This document shows positions 8,186 through 16,846 of a stretch of 64,000 bases of DNA, piece after piece. The stretch is from Variovorax sp. OAS795 (GTDB lineage: Bacteria; Pseudomonadota; Gammaproteobacteria; Burkholderiales; Burkholderiaceae_C): the NCBI RefSeq assembly GCF_040546685.1, contig NZ_JBEPOH010000001.1, positions 3,596,001-3,660,000 of the forward strand, given 5' to 3'. Each line of letters opens with the position of its first letter. Within the stretch, counting starts at the first letter, position 1. The notes under the pieces are model-generated. The model was not told where the DNA came from. It searched no databases and worked only from the letters and a program-made list of their open reading frames with translations. The position numbers were made by a program, and so were the translations under genes.

Positions 8186-8611
8186 ATGAAAATCCTCATC
8201 GCCGTCGACGGCAGCGCCTACACCCAGAAGGCCCTGCGCTACCTGCTCGCCAACCGCGCCATGTTCGTGGATGGCCATGACCTGGTCATCGTGCACGTCT
8301 GCACCGGCATCTCGGGCCATGTCGCGCGCCACCTCAGCAAAGAGGTGATCGCCGACTACTACGCCGAAGAAAACGCCAAGGTGATCGAACCCGTCAAGGC
8401 GCAGTTCGCCGAGAACGGCGTGAGCAACTACGCGATCGACAAGCGCCACGGGCACGCGGCGGAAGAAATCCTCAAGTCGGCCGCCGCGTCGCACGCCGAA
8501 CTCATCGTGCTCGGCACCCACGGCCACGGCATCTTCGGCCGCGCGCTGATGGGCTCGGTGGCCACCAAGGTAATCTCGGAGACCGACACCACCGTGATGC
8601 TGGTGCAGTAA
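8186..8611 (+). CDS. Universal stress protein, UspA family
   Basis: A single Usp domain of 141 residues: N-terminal strand MKILIAVDGSAYTQKAL and the ATP-binding signature GTHGHGIFGRALMGSVA near residues 111-127 (G-2x-G-9x-G(S/T) pattern), ending with TTVMLVQ. This is the ATP-binding type of Usp, cytoplasmic, linked to stress and energy limitation. A TATAAC box ends 6 nt before the ATG and no Shine-Dalgarno is present, suggesting a leaderless transcript. Confidence 0.93.
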   Translation: MKILIAVDGSAYTQKALRYLLANRAMFVDGHDLVIVHVCTGISGHVARHLSKEVIADYYAEENAKVIEPVKAQFAENGVSNYAIDKRHGHAAEEILKSAAASHAELIVLGTHGHGIFGRALMGSVATKVISETDTTVMLVQ

Positions 8612-8639
8612 GGCGAGCACCAGGCCGCTTCTTGTGCGG

Positions 8640-9602
8640 CTATTGAACGCGCTGCTGCCGCCACTCGCGCGGCGAGCAGCCGAAGCGTTCGCGAAAGGTG
8701 CGGCTGAAGTGCGCGGCATCGTTGAAGCCGCGGCCGTAGGCAATGTCGGCCACGGGCCGCCCAGCCAGGCGCGGATCGAGCAGATCCCGGCTGCAGGCTT
8801 CGAGCCGGCGCTCCCAGATGTACTGCGACGGCGTGAGCGGCTCGCTCTTGAAGACGCGGTGGATATGGCTTGACGACACGCCGAGTTCCGCCGCGAGGCT
8901 GCCCACCGAGAGCGAGGGGTCGGCCAGCTGCTCGTCGATGCGCCGCTTCACGCGTGCCAGGTGGTAGGCCGTGAGGCTGCTCAGGCCCGGCGAGCGCGCG
9001 GCGGGCAGCGTCTGCAGACCCGCGACCAGGATGCTCTGGACGCCATTGGCCACCGCCAGCGCCGAGGCGGGTTGCAGCGCATCGATGTCTTCGCGCAGCG
9101 TGCGGATCATGCCGAGCAGCAGGTGCCCTGCGCCCTCGCGGCCCGACACGGTGGTGGCCGTCAGCGCCTCGGTGTCGTGCAGCTCGCTGCGCAGGCGCTC
9201 GCCCGGGAGCTTGAGCACGATCTGCTCGAAGCTGTCGTCGAACAGCAGCTCGTAGGGACGCGTGCTGTCGTACAGCGCGAAGTCGCCCGCCGCCAGCACG
9301 GCGTCGCGCCCGTCCTGCCGCACCACGCCTCGCCCGCGCGCCTGGATGCTGACCAGGAAATAGTCGTCCCCCGAGCGCGAGATGTGGCCCGGGGTGCGCA
9401 TGACCTTCTGCGGGCCCGAATTGACCACCGACACATCGAGGCTCGGCAGCGTGTGCTGGCGGATGCTGCCCTCGAAATCGCCCGTGTCGCCTTCACGCAC
9501 CGGGTCGCAGCCCAGCTGCACGTAGACGTTGCAGATCATGTCGGTCCAGTAGGCAAGCCGCTGGCCGCGCGGAACGGCATCGGTGCTGAGCAGGGAGTTC
9601 AT
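8640..9602 (-). CDS. AraC-family transcriptional regulator of the nitrilase cluster
   Basis: A 320-residue regulator. The N-terminal half resembles the AraC-binding-like cupin domain (segments VVNSGPQKVMRTPGH and GDFALYDSTRPYELLFDD). The C-terminal ~100 residues form the two-helix-turn-helix AraC domain with SVGSLAAELGVSSSHIHRVF and the ending NDAAHFSRTFRERFGCSPREWR. Start chosen at the ATG giving MNSLLSTDAV; an earlier in-frame ATG at 9650 has no better support. It is divergent from the nitrilase with a 183-bp gap, so it most likely controls that operon in response to an aldoxime, nitrile or product; the inducer is unknown. Confidence 0.85.
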   Translation of the reverse strand: MNSLLSTDAVPRGQRLAYWTDMICNVYVQLGCDPVREGDTGDFEGSIRQHTLPSLDVSVVNSGPQKVMRTPGHISRSGDDYFLVSIQARGRGVVRQDGRDAVLAAGDFALYDSTRPYELLFDDSFEQIVLKLPGERLRSELHDTEALTATTVSGREGAGHLLLGMIRTLREDIDALQPASALAVANGVQSILVAGLQTLPAARSPGLSSLTAYHLARVKRRIDEQLADPSLSVGSLAAELGVSSSHIHRVFKSEPLTPSQYIWERRLEACSRDLLDPRLAGRPVADIAYGRGFNDAAHFSRTFRERFGCSPREWRQQRVQ

Positions 9603-9785
9603 CGGGGTTCCTGGGGTGACTGGACGAAGAGGCATGCAACGCTGGAACAAGAACGCCGCAAGTCCGGATCAAGGCGTTTCGCGGCGGCGAATCTACGCTT
9701 GAAGCAACCCGCATGCCACCGCGCAAACCCGGTGCGGCGTGTGCGAAGTTGTTTCATCACCCCCCAAAGCTCCTGGAGACCTGCC

Positions 9786-10835
9786 ATGCCCACCACCGTT
9801 CATCCCAAGCTGCGCGTCGCCGCCGTGCAGGCCGCGCCCGTGTTCCTCGATCTCGACGGCACCATCGACAAGACCATCGACCTCATGGCCCAGGCGGCCG
9901 GCCAGGGCGTGAAGCTCATCGCTTTTCCCGAAACCTGGGTGCCGGGCTACCCCTGGTGGATCTGGCTCGACTCGCCGGCGTGGGGCATGCAGTTCGTGCA
10001 GCGCTACCACGACAACTCGCTGGTGGTGGGCTCGGCCGAGTTCGACCGCATCAGGGAAGCGGCGCGCAAGCTCAAGATCTGGGTGTCGCTGGGCTACAGC
10101 GAAAAGGCCGCAGGCAGCCTCTACATTGCGCAGGCGCTGTTCGACGACCAGGGCAACACGGTGCAGACGCGCCGCAAGCTCAAGCCCACGCACGTGGAGC
10201 GCACCGTCTACGGCGAGGGCGACGGCTCCGACCTGGCCGTGGTCGAAACACCCATCGGAAACATCGGATCGCTGTCGTGCTGGGAGCATCTCCAGCCGCT
10301 CAGCAAGTACGCCATGTATGCGCAGAACGAGCAGATCCACTGCGGCGCCTGGCCGAGCTTTTCGCTCTACCGCGGCGCGGCCTATGCGCTCGGCCCCGAG
10401 CTCAACAATGCCGCGAGCCAGGTGTACGCGGCCGAGGGCCAGTGCTTCGTCGTCGCACCGTGCGCCACCGTCTCGCAGGCGATGAGCGACCTCATGTGCA
10501 CCGATGCGGGCAAGCAGCAGATGCTGCGCGTGGGCGGCGGCTTTGCGCGCATCTATGCACCGGACGGATCGCCGCTTGGCACGCCGCTGGCCGAAGACCA
10601 GGAGGGCCTGGTGATTGCCGACATCGATCTTGGAATGATCTCGCTCGCCAAGGCGGCGGCGGACCCGAGCGGCCACTATTCGCGGCCCGACGTCACGCAG
10701 CTGTTGCTGAACAAGGCGCGCCGCGAGCCGATGGTGGTGCAACACGCACCGGAGGCCGAAGGCGGCGCGTTCGAGGCCATCGTCGCCACGCCCGAGCCGG
10801 CCGCCCAGCCGCGCCCGCAACCGCTTGCCGCCTGA
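9786..10835 (+). CDS. Nitrilase (aromatic/arylacetonitrilase-like)
   Basis: Hydrolyses a nitrile to carboxylate and ammonia. The catalytic triad of the nitrilase superfamily is present with family spacing: Glu49 (AFPETWVPG), Lys131 (TRRKLKPT) and Cys165 (GSLSCWEHLQPL). The 349-residue length fits true nitrilases. The CWEHLQPLSKYAMY segment is the form seen in aromatic and arylacetonitrilases, but that subclass is inference. The C-terminal ~35 residues are low-complexity Ala/Pro-rich. GGAGA precedes the ATG by 7 nt. The aldoxime dehydratase starts 16 bp downstream, so the two should work in series from aldoxime to acid. Confidence 0.92.
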   Translation: MPTTVHPKLRVAAVQAAPVFLDLDGTIDKTIDLMAQAAGQGVKLIAFPETWVPGYPWWIWLDSPAWGMQFVQRYHDNSLVVGSAEFDRIREAARKLKIWVSLGYSEKAAGSLYIAQALFDDQGNTVQTRRKLKPTHVERTVYGEGDGSDLAVVETPIGNIGSLSCWEHLQPLSKYAMYAQNEQIHCGAWPSFSLYRGAAYALGPELNNAASQVYAAEGQCFVVAPCATVSQAMSDLMCTDAGKQQMLRVGGGFARIYAPDGSPLGTPLAEDQEGLVIADIDLGMISLAKAAADPSGHYSRPDVTQLLLNKARREPMVVQHAPEAEGGAFEAIVATPEPAAQPRPQPLAA

Positions 10836-10851
10836 GACACGGAGGCACGCC

Positions 10852-11913
10852 ATGGAATCCGCCATTGCCGAGCACTTGAAATGCCCTCGCACGCGCCATC
10901 GCCGCGTGGAGGACGACTATGCGCCGCCCTACCCCGTCTGGTCGGCGCGCGCGCCCGCCGCGGTCAAGCAGGTCGTGATGGGCTATTTCGGCGTGCAGTC
11001 GCGCGGCGCCGCCATGCAGGGCCGTGCCTGCGAGGCGCTGATGAAGATCGCAGCCGGCTTCGCGTTGCCCGACGGCCCGGGCCACCACGACTTTGCGCAC
11101 CATGTCGACGCCGACGGCTTCGACAACATGATCGCCATCGCCTACTGGGACGACCCTGCCGCGCATGCGTGCTGGTGCGCGGCGCCCGGGGTCGATGCAT
11201 GGTGGCGCTCGGACGAACGGTTGAGCGATGGCCTCGGCTACTTCCGCGAGATCGTCTCGCCACGCGCCGAGCGCTTCGAGACCATGTTCAACACGCCGGA
11301 CCGCCTCGAAGGCGTTGGCGTGGTGATGGGCGGCGTGAGCGGCGAGCTGCAGGAGCATGGCTACTGGGGATCGATGCGCGACCGGATCCCGTTGTCGCAG
11401 ACCGATGCCATGGCGCCTTCGGGCGTGCGGGCCATCGTTGCAGGCGCTCCCGCACCCGGGCAGCGCGTGCGCGTGGCGGGCCACGAGAACATCGCGATGA
11501 TCCGCTCCGGCCAGGAATGGGTCGACACCACGGGCCAGGAACGCACGCTCTATCTCGAAGAGATGGAACCCGTGCTGCGCGAAGGCATGGACTTCCTGCG
11601 CGACCAGGGCCTTGGGATCGGCTGCTACAGCAACCGCTACATGCACCACCTGGATGCCAAGGGGTCGACGCTCGAAAAATCGTTTGGCCTGAGCTTCTGG
11701 CGCTCGCTGGCCGACATGGAACGCTGGGCCGAATCGCACCCGACCCACGTCGCGATCTTCGGCAGCTTCATGCGCTACGTGCAGGCGCTGAACTTTGAGC
11801 TGCAGCTGCGCGTGTACCACGAGGTGTCGGTGCTGAAGGCGGACGAGCAGAGCTACGAGTACATCAACTGCCACGCGCGCAGCGGGCTCGTGAACGGGCT
11901 GGGCCCGGCCTAG
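10852..11913 (+). CDS. oxd: Aldoxime dehydratase (heme protein)
   Basis: Converts an aldoxime to the nitrile by dehydration on ferrous heme, feeding the adjacent nitrilase. The 353-residue length matches the family. Visible family-like segments are the N-terminal PRTRHRRVEDDYAPPYPVWS, the VVMGYFGVQSRG strand, the SHPTH segment (residues 295-299) likely to hold the proximal heme histidine, and His323 in YHEVSVL as a candidate distal acid-base residue. Assignment of individual residues rests on memory of the family and should be aligned. GGAG lies 8 nt before the ATG. Phenylacetaldoxime or other aryl aldoximes are the likely substrates. Confidence 0.88.
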   Translation: MESAIAEHLKCPRTRHRRVEDDYAPPYPVWSARAPAAVKQVVMGYFGVQSRGAAMQGRACEALMKIAAGFALPDGPGHHDFAHHVDADGFDNMIAIAYWDDPAAHACWCAAPGVDAWWRSDERLSDGLGYFREIVSPRAERFETMFNTPDRLEGVGVVMGGVSGELQEHGYWGSMRDRIPLSQTDAMAPSGVRAIVAGAPAPGQRVRVAGHENIAMIRSGQEWVDTTGQERTLYLEEMEPVLREGMDFLRDQGLGIGCYSNRYMHHLDAKGSTLEKSFGLSFWRSLADMERWAESHPTHVAIFGSFMRYVQALNFELQLRVYHEVSVLKADEQSYEYINCHARSGLVNGLGPA

Positions 11914-11926
11914 CGTACGACAGGCA

Positions 11927-13462
11927 CTAGGCGAACAGCCCCTTGTGCCGCTCCCGCAGCAGCGCCTTCTGGACCTTGCCCATGGTGTTGCGCGGCAGCT
12001 CATTTACCACGAAGCAGCGCTTCGGAATCTTGAAGTTGGCGAGCCTGGCCTTGAGTTCCGCAACGATCGCGTCCGCGTCGACCGCCGCGCCAGGCTTGGG
12101 AACGACGATGGCCACGCCCACTTCGCCGAAGTCGGGGTGCGGCACGCCGACCACCGCGCTCTCGGCCACGCCGGGCAGTTCGTTGATGTAGCCCTCGATC
12201 TCGGCCGGGTAGACGTTGTAGCCGCCGCTGATGATCAGGTCCTTGCTGCGCCCGACGATGGTGATGTAGCCGCGGCCGTCGATCTTGCCGACGTCGCCGG
12301 TCTTGAAGAAACCGTCGGCGGTGAACTCTTCCTTCGTTTTTTCAGGCATGCGCCAGTAGCCGATGAACACGTTCGGGCCGCTGACCTGGATGTTGCCGAT
12401 CTCGTCGGTCGTGCAGTCGCGGCCGCTGTCGTCGCGCACGCGCAGCTGCACGCCCGGCAACGCGAAACCGACCGTGCCGCCGCGGCGCTCGCCCTGCGCG
12501 GCGCTGAAGGGATTGGAAGTGAGCATCACCGTCTCGCTCATGCCGTAGCGCTCCAGGATGGTGTGGCCGGTGCGTTCGCGCCATTCGTCGAAGGTCTCGA
12601 TGAGCAGCGGCGCGGAGCCCGCGATGAAGAGGCGCATGTTGCGCACTGCATCGCGCGTGAGCCCGGGCTCGGCCAGGAGCCGCACATAGAGCGTGGGCAC
12701 GCCCATGAACACCGTGGCCTCGGGCAGCTTCTCGACCACGCGCTTCGGGTCGAACTTCGAGAACCAGATCATCTTGCTGCCGTTGAGCAGTGCCCCGTGC
12801 AGCGCCACGAAAAGCCCGTGCACGTGGAAGATGGGCAGCGCATGGACCAGCACGTCGCCCTTCGTCCAGCCCCAATAGTCCTTGAGCACCTCGGCGTTCG
12901 ACAGCAGGTTGCCGTGCGTAAGCATCGCGCCCTTGCTGCGGCCGGTGGTGCCGCTGGTGTAGAGGATGGCGGCGAGGTCGTCCTCATTCCTTGCCGCGAC
13001 CTGATGCTGGTCGCTGCATTGCGCGGCCACTTCGAGCAGCGTGCCGGTGCGGTCGTCGTCCAGCGTGAACACATGCCGCGTACCCGCGGCGTTGGCGATG
13101 GGCCCGACCCACGGGGCATTGCGGCTGGTGCACACCACCACGGCCGGTTCGGCGTTGCCGACGAAGTATTCGATCTCGGCGCTCTGGTAGGCGGTGTTGA
13201 GGGGCAGGAACACATAGCCGGCACGCAGCGTGGCGAGATAGAGGATCATCGCCTCGACCGATTTCTCGACCTGCACCGCGATGCGGGCGCCCTCTTCCAA
13301 GCCCAGTGCGCCGAGCAGGTTCGCCATCATGGCGCTGCCGCGCTCGAGGTCCCGCCACGAATAGAACAGGCCGTTCTCGGTTTCCACGGCAATGCCGTCG
13401 AGGTCCGCGGGAAAGGCCGCGCGCAGCGCGGCGAACAGGTTGGAGTTGGCTTTCGTCTTCAT
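11927..13462 (-). CDS. matB: Malonyl-CoA synthetase / acyl-CoA ligase
   Basis: An ANL-family adenylate-forming ligase of 511 residues. It has the ATP motif LYTSGTTGRSKGAML near residues 168-182, ERYGMSETVML (A5), FKTGDVG (A7), GRSKDLIISGGYNVYPAEIE (A8) and a C-terminal NTMGKVQK with the reaction lysine. Length and the short N-terminus fit MatB-type malonyl-CoA synthetases. With malonyl-CoA decarboxylase in the same operon, the pathway is malonate to malonyl-CoA to acetyl-CoA. It is the last gene of the operon, 11 bp after the enoyl-CoA-hydratase-like gene. Methylmalonate may also be used. Confidence 0.88.
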   Translation of the reverse strand: MKTKANSNLFAALRAAFPADLDGIAVETENGLFYSWRDLERGSAMMANLLGALGLEEGARIAVQVEKSVEAMILYLATLRAGYVFLPLNTAYQSAEIEYFVGNAEPAVVVCTSRNAPWVGPIANAAGTRHVFTLDDDRTGTLLEVAAQCSDQHQVAARNEDDLAAILYTSGTTGRSKGAMLTHGNLLSNAEVLKDYWGWTKGDVLVHALPIFHVHGLFVALHGALLNGSKMIWFSKFDPKRVVEKLPEATVFMGVPTLYVRLLAEPGLTRDAVRNMRLFIAGSAPLLIETFDEWRERTGHTILERYGMSETVMLTSNPFSAAQGERRGGTVGFALPGVQLRVRDDSGRDCTTDEIGNIQVSGPNVFIGYWRMPEKTKEEFTADGFFKTGDVGKIDGRGYITIVGRSKDLIISGGYNVYPAEIEGYINELPGVAESAVVGVPHPDFGEVGVAIVVPKPGAAVDADAIVAELKARLANFKIPKRCFVVNELPRNTMGKVQKALLRERHKGLFA

Positions 13463-13473
13463 CGGGAGTTTCT

Positions 13474-14253
13474 TCAGAAATTCGGAGTGCGCTTGGCGAG
13501 AAAGGCGTCGATGCCTTCGCGGTGCTCGGCGGAGTCGGCGTAATCGTAGGCGGTGGCGAGCAAGGCCTGCGTGGCTGGCGCTCCGGCCCTCAGCATGGCG
13601 AAGGTGCGCTTGTGCAGGCGCGCGGCCTGCGGCGCCAGCGACGCGATGCGTTGGGCATGGGCCAGCACGGCCGCCGCCACCTCGTTGTCGGGCAGCACCT
13701 GCAGCAGAAAGCCGGCGTCATAAAGGCGCTGTGCGCCATGCACGCCGGCGGCCAGCAGCATGTCGCGCGCCAGCACGTCGCCGATGGCGCCATGGACCAG
13801 CGCCGCTTCGCGCGGCGCCATCGGAAATCCGAGCTTCGCGATCGGGGCGCCAAACCTCGCGGAGGCACCGGCAAGCCGGATGTCGCAGCAGCTCGCGATC
13901 TCGATGCCCGCGCCCATGCACGCGCCTTCGATCTGCGCCACCACCGGCAGCGGGCAGTCGAGCACGGCCTGCAGCGCACCCCAGACGTCGCTCTCGTGGA
14001 ATTCGCGCAGCGTGGCTTCGCCGAAGCGGAACGAGGGGTACTCGGAAATGTCGCCCCCGGCGCAGAAGGCGCCGCCTTCGCCGCGCATCACGACGCAGCG
14101 CAATCCCTCATCGGGCGCCTCTGCGATACCGTCGAACACGGCACGCAGCTGGCGCCACATGCCGCGCGTCATGGCGTTGAGGCGCCCCGCGTTCGACAAG
14201 GTGACGAACGCGGTGGCACCCTCGCGGCGCAGCGAAACCTGGCGCTCTTCCAT
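13474..14253 (-). CDS. Crotonase-family protein with one hydratase glutamate missing
   Basis: A 259-residue crotonase fold with the oxyanion-hole segment GAFCAGGDISEY and GACMGAGIEIASCCDI. Enoyl-CoA hydratases use two glutamates. The first is kept (Glu118 in GIEIASCC), but the second, normally in FGxPE, is Ile138 here (FGAPIAK). The GAGGTQRL loop is also replaced by FPMAPREAAL. Hydration is therefore doubtful; an isomerase, decarboxylase-like or accessory role is possible. The ATG overlaps the preceding stop (TAATG), so it belongs to the malonate operon. Some matB operons carry such a gene, role unclear. Confidence 0.85.
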   Translation of the reverse strand: MEERQVSLRREGATAFVTLSNAGRLNAMTRGMWRQLRAVFDGIAEAPDEGLRCVVMRGEGGAFCAGGDISEYPSFRFGEATLREFHESDVWGALQAVLDCPLPVVAQIEGACMGAGIEIASCCDIRLAGASARFGAPIAKLGFPMAPREAALVHGAIGDVLARDMLLAAGVHGAQRLYDAGFLLQVLPDNEVAAAVLAHAQRIASLAPQAARLHKRTFAMLRAGAPATQALLATAYDYADSAEHREGIDAFLAKRTPNF

Positions 14254-15245
14254 TACTCGAGCTTGGCGCCCGAGGCCTTCACCACCGCGGCCCAGCGCTT
14301 GATCTCGGCGTTGACGAAGCCGCCGTACGACGCCATGGTGAGGTTCGGGATCTCCGAGCCGTTCTGAGCCCAGATGGCCTTGAGCTCGTCGGTCGCGAGG
14401 GCCTTCTTCATGTCCTCGACGACCTTCGCCTGGATGTCGGCCGGGGTGCCCTTGGGCGCCCAGAGCCCGTACCAGGTGGTGACGGTGTAGTCGGGCAGGC
14501 CCACTTCGGCGGCGCAGGGCACGTCGGGGAACGCCGGGTTGCGCTTGCTGCCCGCCACCATCAGGGCCTTGATGCGCCCGCCCTTGATGTGCTGGGCGGA
14601 AGAACCCAGGCCGTCGAACATCAGGTCGACGTTGCCGGCAATCAGGTCGGACAGCGCGGGGCCCGCGCCACGGTACGGAATGTGGGTGATGAAGGTGCCG
14701 GTCTGGAGCTTGAACAGTTCGCCCGCCAGGTGGTGCGAAGTGCCGGAGCCGGCCGAACCGTAGTTGAGCTTGCCGGGGTTGCGCTTGGCGGCGGCAACGA
14801 ATTCCTGCAGGGTGTTGGCCGTGACGCGGCGCGGATTGACCACCACCACCTGCGGCACGTTGGCCAGCAGCATCAGCGGCACGAAGTCCTTCTCGATGTC
14901 GTAGTCGAGCTTGGGATAGATCGACGGTGCGATCGCGTGGTGCACCGCGCCCATGAAGAGCGTGTAGCCGTCGGGCTGGGCCTTGGACGCGATGCTGGCG
15001 CCCACCGTGCCCCCGGCGCCGCCGCGGTTGTCGATGACCAGCGTCTGGCCGGCCACCTTGGCGAACTGCGCCGAGAGCGGACGTGCGAAGGCATCGGTGC
15101 CGCCACCGGCCGGAAACGGCACGATCATGTTCACCGGCCGCGTTGGCCAGCCGCTCCCCTGCGCACGCGCGGCGCCGCCGCACAGAACGGCGGCACCGGC
15201 CGCGGCCAGGCGCAGCACGTCGCGTCGTTGAAAACTCTGAGTCAT
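14253..15245 (-). CDS. Bug-family (TTT) periplasmic substrate-binding protein
   Basis: A 330-residue protein with a twin-arginine-like N-terminus (QRRDVLRLAAAG) and signal peptide ending about GGAARAQ. The Bug fold follows: WPTRPVNMIVPFPAGGGTDAFAR, then LVIDNRGGAGGTVGA, and GSAGSGTSHHLAGELF with ITHIPYRGAGPA. Bug proteins bind carboxylates for tripartite tricarboxylate transporters. Between mcd and the crotonase gene, malonate or another dicarboxylate is the natural guess. No TctA/TctB membrane genes are in the window, so it must pair with components elsewhere or act as a sensor. Confidence 0.88.
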   Translation of the reverse strand: MTQSFQRRDVLRLAAAGAAVLCGGAARAQGSGWPTRPVNMIVPFPAGGGTDAFARPLSAQFAKVAGQTLVIDNRGGAGGTVGASIASKAQPDGYTLFMGAVHHAIAPSIYPKLDYDIEKDFVPLMLLANVPQVVVVNPRRVTANTLQEFVAAAKRNPGKLNYGSAGSGTSHHLAGELFKLQTGTFITHIPYRGAGPALSDLIAGNVDLMFDGLGSSAQHIKGGRIKALMVAGSKRNPAFPDVPCAAEVGLPDYTVTTWYGLWAPKGTPADIQAKVVEDMKKALATDELKAIWAQNGSEIPNLTMASYGGFVNAEIKRWAAVVKASGAKLE

Positions 15246-15324
15246 CTGTCATCTCCTGTCGTTGTGGATGAGCCGCGCCTTGCGGCCGCCGGCGCCTCGC
15301 GCGCCGGACTTTTTCTTTCAGATC

Positions 15325-16797
15325 TCAGCCTTTTTTGAAGAACAGGCTTTCGACATCCCCCGAAACCGCCACCTTCCCCTCTGCCAACCACGCGCGATGC
15401 TTGTCCAGGCGCTTGAGATCGTAGAGGTAATTCACCATGAGTCCATAAGACTGCCTGTGCCCCTTGGGCGATGGATCGCCGGCCCAGTTGAGCCGCTCCA
15501 CGCGCGCGCCGTTGCCCAGGTGAAAACGCGCCACCGGATCGGCCGGCGTACCGTCGACCAGCGCGTGGCCGAGGTATTCGGCCGCGGCCTGCAGCAGCCA
15601 TTGGCGCAGCGGCGACCTCGCATCGAGGCCGGCCGTGTTCTCCACCGCCGCGAGCAGCCGGTCGGCAGTCGGCGGCAGCGATCCGACGAGGCGGCCGATT
15701 TCGGCCTCGCGCTTTTCGTCCAGGCGCGGCAGCAGCTCTGCCGCGTTTCGGGCCAGCCAGCTGCGAAAGCCCGGAACCGGCGAGAGCGTGGCGAAGACCT
15801 TCAGGCGCGGGAGCTCTTCCTGCAGCGTCTCGACCACGCGCTTGATGAGCGAATCGCCGAAGCTCACGCCCCGAAGGCCGTTCTGGGTGTTGCTGATCGA
15901 ATAGAAGATGGCGGTCGTCGCCTTGGCAGGCAGCATGGGCACCGCGGCTTCGTCGAGCAGCGGCGCGATGCCGTCGCTGATGCGGTCGACCAGCGCAACC
16001 TCGACGAAGATCAGCGGCTCGTTGGGAAGCCGCGGATGGAAGAAGCCGTAGCAGCGGCGGTCGCTGTCGTCCAGCCGGTTCTTCACGTCGGTCCAGCTCT
16101 TGATGTCGTGCACCGCCTCGTAGCGGATCAGCTTCTCGATCAGCGACGCCGGGGAGTTCCAGTCGATGCGCCGCAGTTCGAGGAACGCGACGTCGAACCA
16201 GGTCGAGAACAGGTGTTCCAGCTCGGCGTCGAGCGCGATCAGCCGCTTGTCGGACTTGAGGAACGGCAGCAGTTCGGCACGCAGGTCGACCAGGAAGCGC
16301 ATGCCCTCCGGCTCGACCGCGAAGCGCTGCAAGAGACGCATGCGCGGCGACACCAGCGCGCGCCGCAGCTTCAGCTCGGCCTGGCCTTCGTCGGGCGTTC
16401 CGACCGCGGCCTGGTGCTGGTCGCGCGCGGACTTGAGCTTTTGCGGATCGGCCGCGAAATGCTCGCTCATCAGTGCCCAGTAGTCGCGCCGCTCCTCGGG
16501 CGTGGCGCTGGCATAAGCGGTGGCAATGGCATGGGCCCGGCGCCCGCCCTCGACCTCGCTCACGCGCGGATCGATCACGGCCTGCAAGGCGGCGAGCACG
16601 CGGCGCAGCGCGCGCGGCGACAGCGCTTCGTCGGCCCTGCGCAAGGTGGCCTGCATGCGCTCGGCGGTCGAGCGCACGCTGGGCTTGGCGCTGGTCCGCG
16701 GCGCGCTGCGCGCAGCGCCCTCGGGTGCCACGGGCACCTTGCTGCCGGACTTCTCGCCAGAACGCAAACGCGCCTGGAACCACTCGGTCGCACTCAT
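15325..16797 (-). CDS. mcd: Malonyl-CoA decarboxylase
   Basis: Decarboxylates malonyl-CoA to acetyl-CoA. The 490-residue product matches the MCD family. It has an N-terminal helical domain, then the GNAT-like catalytic half with FYSISNTQNGLRG followed by VSFGDSLIKRV (conserved serine region) and ARFHLGNGARVERLNW (conserved catalytic histidine region). Residues ~15-45 form a low-complexity linker. I chose the ATG at 16797, with GGAG 7 nt upstream, over a TTG two codons earlier. It is the first enzyme gene after the GntR regulator; together with matB it completes malonate use. Confidence 0.92.
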   Translation of the reverse strand: MSATEWFQARLRSGEKSGSKVPVAPEGAARSAPRTSAKPSVRSTAERMQATLRRADEALSPRALRRVLAALQAVIDPRVSEVEGGRRAHAIATAYASATPEERRDYWALMSEHFAADPQKLKSARDQHQAAVGTPDEGQAELKLRRALVSPRMRLLQRFAVEPEGMRFLVDLRAELLPFLKSDKRLIALDAELEHLFSTWFDVAFLELRRIDWNSPASLIEKLIRYEAVHDIKSWTDVKNRLDDSDRRCYGFFHPRLPNEPLIFVEVALVDRISDGIAPLLDEAAVPMLPAKATTAIFYSISNTQNGLRGVSFGDSLIKRVVETLQEELPRLKVFATLSPVPGFRSWLARNAAELLPRLDEKREAEIGRLVGSLPPTADRLLAAVENTAGLDARSPLRQWLLQAAAEYLGHALVDGTPADPVARFHLGNGARVERLNWAGDPSPKGHRQSYGLMVNYLYDLKRLDKHRAWLAEGKVAVSGDVESLFFKKG

Positions 16798-16846
16798 CGA
16801 CAAACTCCAACGCCCTGGTTTGCGGAGATGTCTTTCATCACGCGGT

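Noticed and set aside
9603..9785. An operator for the AraC regulator in the nitrilase gap
   Set aside because: I looked for direct or inverted repeats in this 183-bp gap and found none that stands out from GC-rich background.
14254..15252. A fused frame joining the crotonase to sequence inside the Bug gene
   Set aside because: The upstream half is out of frame with the Bug protein, which has a clear signal peptide and fold; the crotonase starts at the TAATG overlap.
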